A stretch of DNA of 64,000 bases from Lachnospiraceae bacterium (GTDB lineage: Bacteria; Bacillota; Clostridia; Lachnospirales; Lachnospiraceae), in assembly GCA_017431345.1 (NCBI GenBank), contig JAFRLH010000065.1, forward strand, positions 92,524 to 156,523. The letters are read 5' to 3'. A program made the position numbers and the translations under genes. The notes under the pieces are model-generated. The model searched no databases, had not been told where the DNA came from, and saw nothing but the letters and a program-made list of their open reading frames with translations. Positions within the stretch are counted from its first letter, which is position 1. Each line of letters opens with the position of its first letter. Of this stretch, positions 1 to 8,371 are shown piece after piece.

Positions 1-253
1 GAATGTGGCGGGCTGGTGGGAAGTGCTGCAGATCGCGGCCACTTCCATCGTCGGTATATTCGGCGTGGCAGCATGCCTGAACGGTTATCTGTTCAGGAAG
101 ATCCCGATCGTGCTTCGCCTGATCATCCTGGTCGGCGGTCTGATGCTTATGTATCCGACCACTGTCACGGACATTGGCGGATTTGTCATCGTTGCGGCTG
201 TCGTGGGCTTTCAGTTCATTGTCGGCCGCAAGCCTGCAGCCAGCGCCGGCTGA
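1..253 (+). CDS. TRAP transporter fused permease, C-terminal end (partial)
   Basis: The reading frame is open from the window edge and stops at 251-253. About 83 residues are visible: three hydrophobic stretches and a short polar tail. The text around GWWEVLQIAATSIVGIFG and FRKIPIVLRL resembles the last membrane segments of the large fused (4TM/12TM) TRAP permeases that import organic acids with an extracytoplasmic binding protein. The GTG at 5 is only an internal valine; the true start lies outside the window. A strong terminator follows, so this is the last gene of its operon. Family assignment rests on recalled sequence pattern and is moderately sure. Confidence 0.6.
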   Translation, partial: NVAGWWEVLQIAATSIVGIFGVAACLNGYLFRKIPIVLRLIILVGGLMLMYPTTVTDIGGFVIVAAVVGFQFIVGRKPAASAG

Positions 254-283
254 CAGGCGCTGTACGGGAAATCCGTATAAAAA

Positions 284-332
284 GATCCCGTCTGCTGAGC
301 TGAGACCAGTTCATCAGACGGGATTATTGTTG
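284..332 (+). terminator. Intrinsic terminator after the TRAP permease
   Basis: A 14-bp stem (285-298 against 311-324, one mismatch) with a loop of about 12 bases, followed by TTATTGTTGT. It lies 31 bases after the permease stop and separates it from the convergent genes on the minus strand. Confidence 0.7.
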
Positions 333-371
333 TGGCGCGCCGAAAAATACGGGAGACCGTTTTTTTTGCTT

Positions 372-842
372 TCAACTATACCGCAGCTTTCTTCTGTGTC
401 TGAAAAGGAACTGCAGCGCAAGCCCTTCCAGGAGAAGACAGACGATCTGGATGATCAGCCAGATACTGATTCCCAGATCCAGCCTGAAGTTCGCATAGAT
501 CAGCAGGGCCGGCGTAAGGATGGCAAGGATTCTTGCTGTCAGGATCAGAAAACCGGCGAACTGCACATAATTTCGCTTTACCGTTTCCGTGATCTGTGCA
601 GCTTCCATCGGCGCCCTGTATATGGTCAGCACCAGAATAACGAGCGGAAAGAATGCCAGTATGTAAGGCGCTGCGGTATAGAATACAGACAGCGCCATAG
701 CCGGCAGGACAGCAGGGATAATATGCAGGATCAGGGCGATCATAGCGTATCCCTTTTCCCTGGTCCTGTGATCCCGGTATTCCTCTGCAGACAGATCACC
801 GGCATCCGTTACGTCAAAACTGCTTCTTCTTACTGCGGCCAT
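372..842 (-). CDS. Small integral membrane protein, unknown function
   Basis: This 156-residue protein has a polar N-terminus of about 30 residues, then roughly four hydrophobic segments, and a basic C-terminal tail (FRHRRKLRYS). I do not recognise a family. Its ATG lies inside the end of the branching-enzyme gene (29-base overlap), with GAGGAAG upstream, so it is probably translationally coupled to glgB. A role in glycogen metabolism is not shown; the overlap only implies co-expression. Confidence 0.6.
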   Translation of the reverse strand: MAAVRRSSFDVTDAGDLSAEEYRDHRTREKGYAMIALILHIIPAVLPAMALSVFYTAAPYILAFFPLVILVLTIYRAPMEAAQITETVKRNYVQFAGFLILTARILAILTPALLIYANFRLDLGISIWLIIQIVCLLLEGLALQFLFRHRRKLRYS

Positions 843-2880
843 TGGTCTTCCTCGCGGGAGCTTCCTCTTCAGCTTTTTCCTCCGGAAGCGGATCGACAGG
901 AATCAGCACGACAGCGGTCCTGGGAGGCAGGTACATGGTCAGTTCATTGCCCTTATCATATTTTGACTGGGCGGAATAACGCATGAATTTGATCTGGTCG
1001 AACCCGCCGAAACGTTTTTCATCAGTGGAAAGGATCGGCATATAATCCTTCGGCTGTGTAACAGGAATCGGATAATCCTCGCATGTCCGTGTAGGATGGA
1101 AGTTGAACACGAACAGCATGCCGGACCGTTCGAAGGCAAGCGTATGATCTTTCACATGCACTTTGTCAAGATGAGGCATCACCTGATTGAACAGATTCCT
1201 TTCGGTGGCAAGCTTCACCATATCCCGGTCGAAGTCGTTCAGCCACTCGTATTTCAGGTAACCGTTGTCCGCAAGGCTCCACTGCCTGCGGCAGTAATGG
1301 TAGCTCCAGTCATTTCCTTCACGGGGAAAATCGATCCATTCGGGATGTCCGAATTCATTTCCCATGAAATTGAGATAGGCGTCGCCGCCGGCTGCAAATG
1401 TCAGGAGGCGGATCATTTTGTGCAACGCTATGGCGCGGTCGATCGTGATATTATGCGTGATCTTATCCATGTCTGTATACATGGCTGCGTCCGCAAGACG
1501 GAACATCAGTGTCTTGTCGCCGACAAGTGCCTGATCGTGGCTCTCGGCATAAGCTACCGTCTTTTCACCGGGCCTGCGCAGGCACAGGCTGCTCCAGATA
1601 TTATCCATGTTCCAGTCATCGTCCGGACGCCCGTCGCGGAGCAGCTGGATCCACATATCCGGAATGCCCATGGCAAGACGGTAATCAAAACCGATGCCGC
1701 CTTCTGCAACAGGGATGCACATACCGGGCATGCCGGACATATCTTCCGCAATGGTGATCGCGTGAGGCTTGACTTCGCGGATCAGTTCATTCGCCAGCTG
1801 CAGATAGGTGATCGCTTCGGTGTCTGTATTCAGTGAAAAATACTTGCTGTCGGAATCAAAAGCGGAACCGATGCCGTGATCGTGGTAGAGCATGGAAGTC
1901 ACACCGTCGAAACGGAATCCGTCCACATGGTACTCATCCAGCCAGAATTTCAGGTTGGAGAGCAGGAAGAAGATGACTTCATCCTTTCCGTAGTTAAAGA
2001 GTTTGGTGTCCCAGTTCGGATGGTCGCCGGCTTTTCCCTTGTGGAAGAACTGGTAATCGGTGCCGTCGAACATGTTGATGCCTTCGGCCGTATTCTTGGC
2101 GGCGTGGGAATGCACCAGATCCAGAAGGACGCGGATCCCCATCTCATGCGCTTTGTTGATCAGATATTTCAGATCATCCGGCGTGCCGAACCATGAAGAC
2201 GCGGCAAAGAAATTGGAGACCTGATACCCGAAGGAACCGTAGAACGGATGCTGCAGTATAGCCATCATCTGAACGGTATTGTAGCCGGCTTTTTTTACAC
2301 GGGGCAGGACATTGTCCGCGAATTCCCTGTAGGTGCTGATCCGGGGTTCTTCCCCGGACATGCCGACATGCGTTTCATAAATGAGAAGCGGCTCAGAAGG
2401 TTTGAAACCCTCGTCTGTCCAGGTGAACTGTTTTCCGGTGTCAATGACTTCGCATTTCCAGGAGAAATCCTCTGGATCCTGCACGACACGTCTTGCATAA
2501 AGCGGAATATGCCATGTTTCCTCTTCGCCGTTCTGTACAACGGTCAGTACACGGCAGCCCTCCCACAGCGCATCATCGCCCGGCAGCGTAATATCAAAGG
2601 TGCCGTCTTCATGTTTCGTCAGCTCGTGGGAATGCGGATCCCAGTTGTTGAAATCGCCGGTCAGGAAGAGCCTGTCCGCACCGGGCGCCCATTCTCTGTA
2701 TACCCAGCATCCGTCTGCATGATGGATGCCGAAGAACATATAGGCATTGGCGATGGACGAGAGTCCTTTGGAACTGTCTGGGAGAAGTCTCGCTTTGGTC
2801 TCTCTGTAGAGACGAAGGCGCAGTTCGATGTCATTCCCGAATTTCTTCAGTGACGGATTGTATTCGTAGATCTTCAGCAT
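814..2880 (-). CDS. glgB: 1,4-alpha-glucan branching enzyme, eukaryote-type (GH13_8-like)
   Basis: The enzyme cuts an alpha-1,4 glucan and rejoins the piece as an alpha-1,6 branch during glycogen synthesis in the cytosol. An N-terminal CBM48-like region (about 55-150, REWAPGA and GDFNNW) precedes a GH13 barrel. Catalytic motifs are visible: DLVHSHAAKN (254-263), GFRFDGV with nucleophile Asp325, TIAEDMSG with acid/base Glu379 and ESHDQALVGDKT with His448-Asp449. AEDMSG and ESHDQALVGDKT are the spellings of the eukaryotic GBE type rather than typical bacterial GlgB. Length 688 residues suits that type. The ATG at 2880 is preferred over the GTG at 2886 because AGGAG sits five bases before it. 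The C-terminus ends in a Lys/Arg-rich tail. Confidence 0.93.
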   Translation of the reverse strand: MLKIYEYNPSLKKFGNDIELRLRLYRETKARLLPDSSKGLSSIANAYMFFGIHHADGCWVYREWAPGADRLFLTGDFNNWDPHSHELTKHEDGTFDITLPGDDALWEGCRVLTVVQNGEEETWHIPLYARRVVQDPEDFSWKCEVIDTGKQFTWTDEGFKPSEPLLIYETHVGMSGEEPRISTYREFADNVLPRVKKAGYNTVQMMAILQHPFYGSFGYQVSNFFAASSWFGTPDDLKYLINKAHEMGIRVLLDLVHSHAAKNTAEGINMFDGTDYQFFHKGKAGDHPNWDTKLFNYGKDEVIFFLLSNLKFWLDEYHVDGFRFDGVTSMLYHDHGIGSAFDSDSKYFSLNTDTEAITYLQLANELIREVKPHAITIAEDMSGMPGMCIPVAEGGIGFDYRLAMGIPDMWIQLLRDGRPDDDWNMDNIWSSLCLRRPGEKTVAYAESHDQALVGDKTLMFRLADAAMYTDMDKITHNITIDRAIALHKMIRLLTFAAGGDAYLNFMGNEFGHPEWIDFPREGNDWSYHYCRRQWSLADNGYLKYEWLNDFDRDMVKLATERNLFNQVMPHLDKVHVKDHTLAFERSGMLFVFNFHPTRTCEDYPIPVTQPKDYMPILSTDEKRFGGFDQIKFMRYSAQSKYDKGNELTMYLPPRTAVVLIPVDPLPEEKAEEEAPARKTNGRSKKKQF

Positions 2881-2886
2881 AAGCAC

Positions 2887-3156
2887 TCCTGTAGATATAA
2901 ATAGTAAAGAAAAATGTATTCCTATCCTGTTAATGATACCAGATTATGGCTTCCTAAACAAGGACATCCTTTCTTTCGACAACAGATTTTCGGAATCTTT
3001 TGACAAAATCCAGTCTCGTTAATCTGCCAGATTGTCATACTGAGCGAACGAAGTGAGTCGAAGTATCCACCGCTTATAGCAAACGGTTTTAGCAGAACCG
3101 CCTGTCAAAGGGCGCAGATCCTTAATGATAGCACACTTCAGAGAGACAGATCGTAA
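2887..3156. other. Intergenic spacer between two GH13 genes
   Basis: This 270-base stretch contains no convincing gene. The part near 2900-2960 is AT-rich and may hold a promoter for the branching-enzyme operon on the minus strand. A repeat-like segment is listed separately at 3032-3069. I see no hairpin with a U-tract strong enough to call a terminator for the glucosidase gene. Confidence 0.4.
3032..3069. repeat. Short intergenic repeat-like motif (GTCATACTGAGCGAACGAAG...)
   Basis: The string with ACTGAGCGAACGAAGTGAG followed by TCGAAGTATCC matches a short palindromic motif (CGAACGAAG / CTTCG types) that I recall as dispersed between genes of many gut anaerobes. Only one clear copy is in the window, so repetition is recalled, not seen. 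Confidence 0.3.
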
Positions 3157-4698
3157 TTACTTTAATACGGTAAACGACTGTGTCCCGAGCTTCAGAAGAC
3201 CGTTTTCCAACGAGGCTTTCCCGATCTTGTATATAATCTTTCGATTTCCGGCTGCAATCGGCAGAGACTTTTCAGCGCTGTCCGGGTTTACTGCCAGGAT
3301 CAGATCTCCGCGGCGGTAGACGAAAGGCCTTCCGGGTTCGCTGCAGATTACGCTGAATGCACCGTCCGCCTGAAGTTCTTTCTCCCTGCCGCGCAGTGCC
3401 AGGATCTCTCTTACTGTATGCAGAAGAGAAGAGGGATCGCTTTCCTGCGAGGCGACGGTAGGAGCGTCCGGAGACGGATCGACAGGCAGATACAGATCCT
3501 CTTTGTCCCCCGTTGAGAAGCCGAGATTCTCGTTGCTGTCCCACTGCATCGGCGTTCTGGAACCGGTCCTGAAATAACCGCCTTCCTTTGTCGGAATCTC
3601 CTGATACTTCATGCCGATCTCATCGCCGTAATAAAGGAACGGTACGCCGGGCATGGTAAAGAGGAATGCATAAGCAAGTTTCAGTTCGTCTTCAGTGAGG
3701 GTATAAGCCGGTCTGCGGGTATCGTGATTGCAGGTGATCAGCGAAATATAACCGATCTCCTTTGTATCTTCATACCACCGGAGATATGTGTCGAGAAAAC
3801 GGTTGATATTCCCGCCGGCATCCTTTTTGAAATAGCTGTGGTCCTCCCTTTCCGGGTCGTCATAATCGCGGAGAAGGGTGGAATAGCCGTTGTATCTGTT
3901 GTTAAGATAGAAATCAATATCAAAACCGGCTCTGAGCGCCTGCGGCGGATCCGCCCATTCGGAGATCATGACAGCATCCGGAAACTCCAGCTCAAGCATT
4001 CTGCGCACATCGTGCCAAACAGCGCTTGTGCCGGTCTTCTGATCGTCATCATTCTTTACCAGCGAAGCCGCCATGTCGACGCGGAAGCCGTCGCAGCCAT
4101 GACTCAGCCAGAACCGCATGACGTCTTTCAGCGCTTCGCGGGTCGCAATGGCTGCCGGATGTTCCATCGGCTTCTGCCAGGGCCGGTTCACTCTGTAAAA
4201 ACCGTAATTCAGGGCCGGCTGGCACTTAAAGAAATTGAGAACATAAGCGGCGCTGCGTTCGCTTTCTCCAGCGACATAATTCAGCCCGTCGGCAGGCTCA
4301 AAGCAGAAATTAGTCCAGATATAGCGGTCAGAGAATTCATTTTTTTCTGCCTTCTGGCTTTCCCTGAACCATTCGTGTTCTTCAGAAGTGTGTCCTGCGA
4401 CCAGATCGAGCACGACATGCATGCCTTTTTGGTGCGCAGTACGGAACAGTCTGTAAAGGTCTTCGTTCGTGCCGTATCTTTCCGCGACCTTTTTATAATC
4501 ACGGACATCGTAACCGGCGTCTTTGAAAGGAGAATCAAAGCAGGGATTGATCCAGAGCGCATTGCAGCCGAGACCTTTAATGTAATCGAGTTTTTCCGTG
4601 ATACCGTTTAAATCGCCGATCCCGTCTCCGTTGGTATCATAAAAAGACTGGGGATAGATCTCATAAAATACAGCGTCTTTGAGCCATTGAGCGGACAT
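3157..4698 (-). CDS. GH13 alpha-glucosidase / oligo-alpha-glucosidase
   Basis: A cytosolic glycoside hydrolase of the GH13 family that should split short alpha-glucosides. The protein opens with the family hallmark WLKDAVFYEIYPQSFYD and carries DLVAGHTS (98-105), GFRVDMA with nucleophile Asp208, SEWAD with Glu247 and CNHDTRRP with His325-Asp326. The 513-residue length fits the oligo-1,6-glucosidase group. I chose the ATG at 4698 because GGAGG lies just upstream (GGAGGTAAAACA); the longer frame to 4818 would add 40 residues unlike the family. It lies upstream of glgB on the same strand, which fits glycogen or maltodextrin turnover. Exact substrate cannot be read. Confidence 0.88.
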   Translation of the reverse strand: MSAQWLKDAVFYEIYPQSFYDTNGDGIGDLNGITEKLDYIKGLGCNALWINPCFDSPFKDAGYDVRDYKKVAERYGTNEDLYRLFRTAHQKGMHVVLDLVAGHTSEEHEWFRESQKAEKNEFSDRYIWTNFCFEPADGLNYVAGESERSAAYVLNFFKCQPALNYGFYRVNRPWQKPMEHPAAIATREALKDVMRFWLSHGCDGFRVDMAASLVKNDDDQKTGTSAVWHDVRRMLELEFPDAVMISEWADPPQALRAGFDIDFYLNNRYNGYSTLLRDYDDPEREDHSYFKKDAGGNINRFLDTYLRWYEDTKEIGYISLITCNHDTRRPAYTLTEDELKLAYAFLFTMPGVPFLYYGDEIGMKYQEIPTKEGGYFRTGSRTPMQWDSNENLGFSTGDKEDLYLPVDPSPDAPTVASQESDPSSLLHTVREILALRGREKELQADGAFSVICSEPGRPFVYRRGDLILAVNPDSAEKSLPIAAGNRKIIYKIGKASLENGLLKLGTQSFTVLK

Positions 4699-5166
4699 TG
4701 TTTTACCTCCGTGATATGTGAATACTATTCCGGTTGCCCGTATATTGATAAAATACTTCAGACAGACAGGTTTGTAAAGCGGACATTGCTGTTCTGCAAT
4801 TATGCATTTGCATAACATTGACTAATTTCGTGCACAGAGAGAAGCGGAGATGGATTTTCACTGTTGCGTTGACGAACACAGTAATACCCGGAAAGCGGAA
4901 ACAGTGGATTCTGCAGGCGGCGGGAGGTTTTCGGGAGGACAGCTCGTGTCAGAAGATCGTTTTCGGAACAATATCATTTCGGGAGATATAAATAAAAAGC
5001 ACAAATAAATGAAATATTAATCACATATATTAGAGAACGCTGAATGTGATCTTTGGTTTTAGTCATCAATACAGTTTCCTGCTTAAAGATGGTAAGATAG
5101 TTAATTGAATATATCTGCCAGGGCTGATATTATATATTATATTTATATGAAACGAGGAGTGATTCA
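4699..5166. other. Divergent promoter region, glucosidase / ThrE exporter
   Basis: About 470 bases between divergent genes. The rightward half becomes very AT-rich; TATATTATATT near 5130-5145 is a plausible -10 area and CGAGGAG at 5153-5159 is the ribosome binding site of the next gene. I see no open reading frame, riboswitch or strong hairpin here. Confidence 0.4.
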
Positions 5167-5940
5167 ATGAATGGAAAGAAAGAACTGTCCATGATACTGG
5201 ACTTTGCTTCCGAAGTCGGGGAGCGCGTCCTGGTATGCGGCGGAGAGATCTGGCGCGTCGATGAGATCATGAAGCAGGTTTTTAAGACTTATGAAGTGAA
5301 GGATCCGAACATGTTTATCCTTCCGCACACGATCATCATTTCCGCCAGGACGGAAGACGGGGAGATGATCATGCGTCACCGTACGCCCGGAGAGATCCAT
5401 CCGAATATGGAGCAGCTGACGGAATTGAATCAGATGATCCGCGGCGTCAGGAAGAATCACCCGGCGCCGGAAGAACTGCCGGAACTGGTCAGGCTGGTGC
5501 CGAATAAACCGGCCTATCCCAGGCACATGATCATCTTAGGCATGACGATCGCTCTTTTATCGCTGAACTACTTTATCGGCGGCGGAATGATCGGCGGGGT
5601 GCTGGTGGCGTGCGGCATCATTATCGCCATGAGCGTACAGATGTATATGGATGAGATCTTCCCGATGAACCGTTTTGTTCTGTGCGGACTGGGGTCGTTT
5701 CTTGCCGGGTCGCTGTTCATGGCGGCTTTTCGCTTCGGACTGCATGATAATCCGTATCTTCTGATGGTCATCACCTGTATCGGACTGATCCCGGGCGTAC
5801 CGCTGATCAACGCCTGCCGTGAACTGCTGAACGGAAAAGTGCTTTCGGGCGGCCTGCTGTTCATGACTGCTTTTCTGGAAACGACAGCGGTAGCATGCGG
5901 TTTCTATCTGTCCATGATGCTGTTTGGAGGTGTAATGTAA
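5167..5940 (+). CDS. Threonine/serine exporter family protein, large subunit (ThrE N-terminal type)
   Basis: A membrane protein of 257 residues with an amphipathic N-terminal domain (about 1-115) typical of the DUF1212/ThrE family, including CGGEIWRVDEIM and LPHTIIISARTEDGE. About five hydrophobic segments follow, starting at RHMIILGMTIALL. Members export threonine, serine or related metabolites; here the exporter is split in two genes as in many Firmicutes. The stop overlaps the start of the next gene (TAATG), so both subunits should be made together. RBS CGAGGAG precedes the ATG. Confidence 0.85.
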   Translation: MNGKKELSMILDFASEVGERVLVCGGEIWRVDEIMKQVFKTYEVKDPNMFILPHTIIISARTEDGEMIMRHRTPGEIHPNMEQLTELNQMIRGVRKNHPAPEELPELVRLVPNKPAYPRHMIILGMTIALLSLNYFIGGGMIGGVLVACGIIIAMSVQMYMDEIFPMNRFVLCGLGSFLAGSLFMAAFRFGLHDNPYLLMVITCIGLIPGVPLINACRELLNGKVLSGGLLFMTAFLETTAVACGFYLSMMLFGGVM

Positions 5941-6374
5941 TGATGAATATAATTCTTGCACTGGTCTTTTCCTTCACCTGTACATGCGGCTTCGGAATAT
6001 GCTTCGGGATAAAACCGCAGGAGCTGTATCTTGCCGGCCTCGGCGGGATTGTCACAAGGATCGTCCTGATGATCTGTGAACCTGTATTTCCCGATCGTTT
6101 TGTTTATACGCTGATCGCTGCGGCTGTGGCGACAGTGTTTGCAGAGATCGTCGGGAGAAAGAGAAATGCTTCCATCGCAAAATATCTTTATCCCGCGCTT
6201 GTGCTGCTGATCCCGGGAGATGTGCTGTATGAGCTGATCATGGCGATGATCCAGACGGATCTGCCGATGATCAATGCGAAGCTTATCCTCCTTGTAGAGG
6301 GACTGGCCGGCATCGCGCTTGGCTGCATGATCGTTCCGATGGTGGTAAGGAATATCGTTAAGGAGCCGTTCTGA
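5940..6374 (+). CDS. Threonine/serine exporter family protein, small subunit (DUF3815-like)
   Basis: The ATG at 5940 overlaps the stop of the large subunit by one base. The 144-residue product is almost entirely hydrophobic with four to five membrane segments and the family-like GRKRNASIAKYLYPALVLLIPG stretch. It corresponds to the C-terminal half of fused ThrE transporters and should form the exporter with the preceding protein. A longer frame starting at 5895 was set aside because it would overlap the upstream gene deeply and lacks a ribosome site. Confidence 0.82.
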   Translation: MMNIILALVFSFTCTCGFGICFGIKPQELYLAGLGGIVTRIVLMICEPVFPDRFVYTLIAAAVATVFAEIVGRKRNASIAKYLYPALVLLIPGDVLYELIMAMIQTDLPMINAKLILLVEGLAGIALGCMIVPMVVRNIVKEPF

Positions 6375-6419
6375 AGAGAGCAATTTGATATAGAATGGAT
6401 TTTTTATGCATAGCAATTT

Positions 6420-6511
6420 GAACCGAGAACAGGCATCCCCCTGTACCCTGCCTTTAAAACACAGTGTCATAAGCTGGGGTACAGGGGGATACCTGTCTCA
6501 TGTGTAGTGAA
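6420..6511. repeat. Structured repeat, copy A (long imperfect hairpin)
   Basis: The arms 6425-6448 and 6477-6499 form a stem of about 22 bp with one bulge and one mismatch, centred on AGGCATCCCCCTGTACCC. The loop contains GTCATAAG. The flanks GAACCGAGA (left) and GTGTAGTGAA (right) recur at 52304-52388 (copy B), where the stem bases differ but pairing is kept. It lies 45 bases downstream of the exporter operon and could act as a terminator, but there is no U-tract. See findings. Confidence 0.6.
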
Positions 6512-6604
6512 TCGTTTAGAAGCGGATCAAGGAGTAGTTTAAAAGCGGATCCAAGGCTGATGATAGCCGGATCAATTCAATTGTTCATATATACGGTTGA
6601 TTTC

Positions 6605-6743
6605 AAAAAATGACACCCATGCTTGGCAATTATTTGTTGTATACATTTATGCTTTTGACTTGCAGTGACAAAATATGACGTTGCAAGTTCGGAAAACATA
6701 AATATTTACAACAAAAATCTGTTAAACAGGGGTGTCATTTTTA
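6605..6743. repeat. 139-bp palindromic element (MITE-like)
   Basis: The outer arms AAAAATGACACCC (6606-6618) and GGGTGTCATTTTT (6730-6742) are exact reverse complements. Further paired blocks lie inside: TTTGTTGTA with TACAACAAA, CATTTATG with CATAAAT, and ACTTGCA with TGCAAGT. The whole stretch therefore folds as one long imperfect hairpin. It contains no gene of its own. A miniature inverted-repeat transposable element or a repetitive extragenic hairpin would look like this; no target-site duplication is clear. Confidence 0.55.
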
Positions 6744-6865
6744 AAAATACAGCTGTTTTATGAACAAACACACTATATTTGCTGTGCAGCTTGGATAAAA
6801 TCGCTATGCAGAAGAAATGCGGCTGCAATGCACATAATGTTTTCACTGCGCAGCAGCGCAGGTCT

Positions 6866-8188
6866 TTAATAGATCGCTGATCCGTTGAATGGCTGCCCGT
6901 AGATATCCGTATTCTCAGGATCAACACCGATCAGGTTATATATTGCGGCATTGGAGGCCATATTGTAGGAGATGCTTCCTGCAAATTTTGCACACAGTTC
7001 TCCGGCGGAATTCTTCCCGTAGACGATGATCGCCGATCCTCCGGCGCGTGTAGTTGTCCAGGAAGTGGCTTTCTTGATCAGCTCATCATAAATGTCATTG
7101 GATATCGTCGTATTCAGTGTTTTCTGAAGCGCCGTTTTGGTTGTGTCACCGCTCCACATGCTCCAGCCGATTATAACATCATCAGGATCAGAGGCAAAAT
7201 CATAGGTTCCTTCACGAAGCGCAGTGCGGACATCGGAAGGATTTGCGGTATCTCCGTTCAGGGTGATGACAGGGGAACTGTACATACAGTAAGTGGCGCC
7301 GATGATGTTATAGGTGCCGGGATCATAGGCATAGACATATTTTATTGTACCGTTGGCAGCAAAATAGATATCCCATATAGTCCGTCCGGAGGAATCTCTC
7401 TTGAAGGAGGGATCGCCGCCCTGCAGCTTGAGATAAAGCGGTTCACAGGTACCGGAAAGGATTTTCGGCAGCTTGGCAAGAAGATCCTCATCGTCGCGAA
7501 CGTTCTTGGGCTTCATAACTTCTACGGGACATTCAGCCTTGATCGTCGGATCTTTTAAGGAAGTGCATGTCAGCGTTGCTGTTCCGCCGCCGACACCTAT
7601 ACATTTGCCGTTCTGATCCACCGTAAAAACAGAAGTGTCCGAACTTGTCCATTTGACATCTTTGTAAGTGGCATTGGAAGGATCATACTTAACGCCCGGC
7701 GTATAATCAAATCCGATATCGAGCAGGATACCGCCTGTAAGATCGAAACCCTTGGCTTTGTCGTAAAGCGATATTTTTTTCAGCGCTATGGTCTTCGTAT
7801 CCTGTGATTCGGTTTTTGAGGTGTCAGGTTTCGTATTTGCAGCTTTTTTGGCTTTCTTCTTTACGGTAACTTTGCATGTTGCCCTGATCTTTTTGTTTGC
7901 CTTGGACGTGCAGGTGATCGTGGCTTTACCGGCTTTTTTTGCTTTCAGTTTTCCCTTGGAAGTAACCGTGACGACCTTCTTGTTGGAAGATTTCCATTTG
8001 ACTTTCTTATTCGCTTTTTTCGGTGAAACGGTTGCTTTCAGCTTATAGCTCTTGCCGACAGTCAGTGTCAGTTTCTTTTTGTTCAGCTTGATCTTTTTCG
8101 GTGCTTTCGCAGCCGCCATGGCTGTTCCGGCTGACAGGATCACGGCGAACACAAGGAACAACAGCAACAGATATTTCCTTTTTTTCAT
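6866..8188 (-). CDS. Secreted protein with bacterial Ig-like (Big_2) domains
   Basis: A signal peptide (KKRKYLLLLFLVFAVILSAGTAMA) is followed by two Ig-like repeats. The first, about residues 30-115, is extremely lysine-rich with the Big_2 pattern (LTVGKSYKLKATVSP, WKSSNKKVVTV, GKATITCTS). The second is about 140-225 (WTSSDTSVFTVDQNGK, GGGTATLTCTS). The C-terminal 200 residues have no family I recognise. It is probably exported and surface- or matrix-associated. RBS GGAGGTAGGAG precedes the ATG. It stands alone between convergent and divergent neighbours. Confidence 0.8.
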   Translation of the reverse strand: MKKRKYLLLLFLVFAVILSAGTAMAAAKAPKKIKLNKKKLTLTVGKSYKLKATVSPKKANKKVKWKSSNKKVVTVTSKGKLKAKKAGKATITCTSKANKKIRATCKVTVKKKAKKAANTKPDTSKTESQDTKTIALKKISLYDKAKGFDLTGGILLDIGFDYTPGVKYDPSNATYKDVKWTSSDTSVFTVDQNGKCIGVGGGTATLTCTSLKDPTIKAECPVEVMKPKNVRDDEDLLAKLPKILSGTCEPLYLKLQGGDPSFKRDSSGRTIWDIYFAANGTIKYVYAYDPGTYNIIGATYCMYSSPVITLNGDTANPSDVRTALREGTYDFASDPDDVIIGWSMWSGDTTKTALQKTLNTTISNDIYDELIKKATSWTTTRAGGSAIIVYGKNSAGELCAKFAGSISYNMASNAAIYNLIGVDPENTDIYGQPFNGSAIY

Positions 8189-8371
8189 CTCCTACCTCCT
8201 TAAAGCATGATTGATGTCAAAAAAATGTCATTTACAAAAGAATCATATCAACTTCACGGTTAAAAATCAATAAATCGAGTTAAAATAATATAAAACAAGA
8301 TAGCCATAGCAAGAAATGTATTCTTATGGTAAAATAAAAAAAGATCTTTGGAAAGAAAGGAAGCAATCCCT

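Noticed and set aside
1096-1836. Plus-strand frame of 246 codons inside the branching-enzyme gene
   Set aside because: Shadow of the minus-strand gene, whose catalytic motifs are all in place.
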